A stretch of 64,000 nt of DNA from Marsupella aquatica (lineage: Eukaryota > Marchantiophyta), in assembly GCA_973895155.1 (NCBI GenBank), contig OZ316894.1, positions 25,544,001 through 25,608,000 of the forward strand, read 5' to 3'. Shown one piece after another: positions 62,231-64,000 of this stretch. Each line of letters begins with the position of its first letter. Position 1 is the stretch's first letter. The notes under the pieces are model-generated. The model saw only the letters and a program-made list of their open reading frames with translations. It was not told where the DNA came from and did no database searches. The translations under genes and the position numbers were made by a program.

Positions 62231-63970
62231 GGCTTAGCCTGTTTCAAACATAGGTATAAATTTTCTAACATATGCATTGTACCCTGAAACTAATGTCAAG
62301 TCCATTGGATATGCAGGATTGGTTTGCCCTGGCAAAGGTTACAATGGGGAAGTCAAGCCTAAAGAGCATTTATTGGTTACTTTTTGCCGAAGATGAGCTC
62401 TTTGAATTATGGCTGAACGTGTGTGCAAAATGGTTGAGTGGGAAGCTCCAAGACGGGGCTGGTGGGTATGGAGGGCCAAGACCCCCAAAATTGATCACTC
62501 CCGGTACCTTTCGATGCTTTGAAGGAGAGATTAGTAGCAAACAGATAATTGAGATCTTGAAGGACGTTGAAGAGGAGCGTGTCTTGCTGAAGAAGGATAT
62601 CACCAACAAATCAGAGCTTGTCGCAATGGGAGACTTGGCCCTTACAATCAAGATAATGTCCAAATTGAGAACAGTCATTATTGGCTATTTCGTGGAAAAG
62701 TATCGTGAGAAGTTTCCTGTTGGCACATCTTGGGAGTCTCTGGTGATATTGTTGCCTTCCTTGAAATCTGAGTTTGAGATGACAAAATTGAGGAGAGCAG
62801 CGGGTGAGGTTTACCTCAACAATTCATTGAAGAAGAATGTGGTCAAGGAGAGTTTCCCACAAAGTCTGATGGTCAGACTAGATGGGTTGTATTGTAAAGA
62901 ATTTGGTGGGATTGGTCGTTCTCGCACGGAGCCTTTCTTGACATTTTTTAGTGAGAATTTGATGAAGATGACCGTGCCGGAAATGCTACAAGAGCCTTCG
63001 CCTTTGTGTCCTCTTGCCATTGTTGACTTCAGTAGGCTCCGACAACATGTTTGGACCGATGCTGAAATTATTGCATTACTGCAATACATTGTGGATCTTC
63101 CAAGAAATCCAACAATTGTTGTTGTCATGACTGTGCATCCGGGGCCACTTGCTGCAAACATTTTGAGTGCCCTTAGGAAATTGCAACATGAAAAGGGAAT
63201 GGACATCCACGTCGACTACGGGAGCTATCGACGGAGTGATACACCAGTTCCAAAGGGCTTACTTTTCAGTTGTGGTATGGAGGAGATAATCTTTGCAGGA
63301 ATCACCACTGAGGAGAAATTTGATTGGAAGCAAGTGTTCAGGCCTGGATTTAATTGCCAATTTTCTTACAATTCGGCGATCGACCCTGATTTCCAAGTGG
63401 AAGACAAGACGGAGAAGCGAGATAAGAATAAGAGTAAGACAAGTAAGAAGACAGAGACTGAGTCAACTTCGGCATTTCACATTGGAGATTTCTTACGAAA
63501 GGCTCCCATGTTTGAGATGGTGGGAAGTAGAGGTGGCTTTGTGAATATTCACGCTAAGCCAAAATGTATGCTGCAGAGTATTATTGAATTTTTTTCGGCT
63601 GAAGGGGAGACTATACTTGACTTTTTCTCGGGAGGACAGGTTATGAAGTGTCATTGTTGTGTTTCAGAGAATGCTTTGCATATTCAGACACTGAGGATGA
63701 ATATGATTTCACTCAGGCATATGGAAGGGTTCTCTGCGAGAAAGTTCCTTCCATAATGAGTGACCGGATGGGCGGTTCCAAATTTGGTAGAGCCCGTGAT
63801 GGGGTTTCCGAGCATGTTGGTGCCAAAGAAGGCGTAGACCAGGGCGAAGATGATATTGAGGAAGGAGAATTGGGTCACGACACAGACGACAGGGTCACCC
63901 AAAATTTGGATGAACGTGGAACACAAGTGGTAGGTATTCCCTACTTTGGTGTGGGGTTGGCTGATGTTGT

Positions 63971-63991
63971 GGGTCGACCTGAGGGCGACCC
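63971..63991. repeat. Hybrid palindrome GGGTCG-ACCTGAGGG-CGACCC
   Basis: The stem is that of the intergenic array at 58032, but the centre 'CCTGAGGG' is that of the intronic copy at 62117. It lies after a possible donor at 63930 ('GTAGGT'), so it may again be intronic. Confidence 0.8.
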
Positions 63992-64000
63992 ACCAAGAAA

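Larger units (their letters stand above)
54185..64000. mobile_element. Composite DNA-transposon-like unit, right end outside window
   Basis: Two large divergent genes, a transposase-like pseudogene (57899-54185, minus) and a ParB/methyltransferase-like pseudogene (59515 onward, plus), flank a shared 1.6-kb region. Palindrome families connect the parts: one array between the genes, a second in the introns of the right gene, and a hybrid copy at 63971. The layout of two divergent genes with a shared control region is common in large plant DNA transposons. The left and right ends and target-site duplications were not found; the right end is beyond the window. That both genes belong to one element is inference. 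Confidence 0.55.
59515..64000 (+). pseudogene. ParB/DGQHR-like plus beta-class DNA-methyltransferase-like protein (transposon gene), disrupted, partial
   Basis: Exons 59515-59683, 60451-61982 and from 62317 join with GT-AG introns and perfect phase ('TFP|RKNLEKPEL', 'RKNYQ|DWFALAK'). Residues about 375-480 resemble a ParB/DGQHR domain: 'VFDIPVKSINPPS', then 'EFLIGVKKHEIQFLAISGQHSARAAQ'-like sequence with the GQH core. A lysine-rich linker precedes it. Exon 3 resembles a beta-class N4/N6 DNA methyltransferase: motif IV region 'LAIVDFSRLRQHVW' (about residue 796), motif X-like 'HAKPKCMLQSIIEFF' and motif I-like 'ETILDFFSGG' (about 1001). The usual catalytic D/S-PPY/W is replaced by DFSR. Breaks: TGA 61131-61133, TAG 61548-61550, TAA 61719-61721 and a one-base loss near 63646-63650, after which 'CFRECFAYSDTEDEYDF' continues to the edge. 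A further donor may lie at 63930. Confidence 0.65.

Noticed and set aside
63640-63667. 28-base GT...AG segment that could bridge the frameshift
   Set aside because: Too short for a plant intron, and the downstream frame is explained more simply by a one-base loss.
1-64000. tRNA and rRNA genes
   Set aside because: No cloverleaf-compatible A and B box pair with a matching acceptor stem was noticed by eye; a tRNAscan-SE run would be needed to exclude them.

Overview
This window looks like nuclear DNA of a land plant with a large, repeat-rich, gene-poor genome. The evidence is plant-type host genes: a complete FIE (Polycomb ESC/EED-type WD40) gene of 13 exons, a SWEET sugar transporter of 5 exons, a plant-type GH3 beta-D-glucan glucohydrolase of 2 exons, an intronless H2A.Z, and two members of a plant secreted family typified by Arabidopsis At4g14100. 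Transposon families with DUF7869-like transposases and the unusual H2A.Z would fit a seed-free lineage (lycophyte, fern or bryophyte), but that placement is a guess.

Layout: 2-655 is the 3' part of a class I SAM-dependent methyltransferase gene. 3.9-7.1 kb holds two convergent paralogues of the At4g14100-like family, one of which lacks an in-frame ATG. 8-15.7 kb is intergenic DNA with repeat blocks and LINE 3' remnants. 16.27-16.70 kb is H2A.Z behind a homopurine tract. 16.7-23.4 kb shows no recognisable gene. 23.4-25.2 kb is the SWEET gene on the minus strand. 25.2-32 kb is intergenic, with small tandem duplications, a foldback and a LINE tail. 32.1-34.25 kb is the GH3 gene on the minus strand. 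39.39-45.74 kb is a nearly full-length LINE with a 13-bp target-site duplication. 47.08-50.97 kb is FIE on the minus strand, with a fresh tandem duplication across the start of one exon. 54.2 kb to the right edge is a large DNA-transposon-like unit.

The right-hand unit is the most interesting part. A minus-strand gene (57,899 to 54,185) encodes tandem DUF8039-like modules followed by a DUF7869-like, probably DDE, transposase; four stops and four frameshifts break it. Divergently, a plus-strand gene starting at 59,515 splices cleanly (exons 59515-59683, 60451-61982, 62317 onward). Its product carries a ParB/DGQHR-like domain followed by a beta-class N4/N6 DNA-methyltransferase-like fold whose catalytic motif appears lost. 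It too is broken, by three stops and one frameshift. Its introns, but not its exons, are filled with about 20-bp palindromes. The region between the two genes carries a second palindrome array, and a palindrome at the right edge combines features of both. I interpret this as one element encoding a transposase plus a ParB-methyltransferase-like accessory protein, with palindromes as possible binding or folding sites. Coupling of the two genes and any function are inference.

The five structurally complete host genes (H2A.Z, SWEET, GH3, FIE and one At4g14100-like gene) have intact frames, and their splice junctions keep phase. The transposon genes carry the frameshifts and stops, several at homopolymers, so the breaks look like real transposon decay more than general sequence error.
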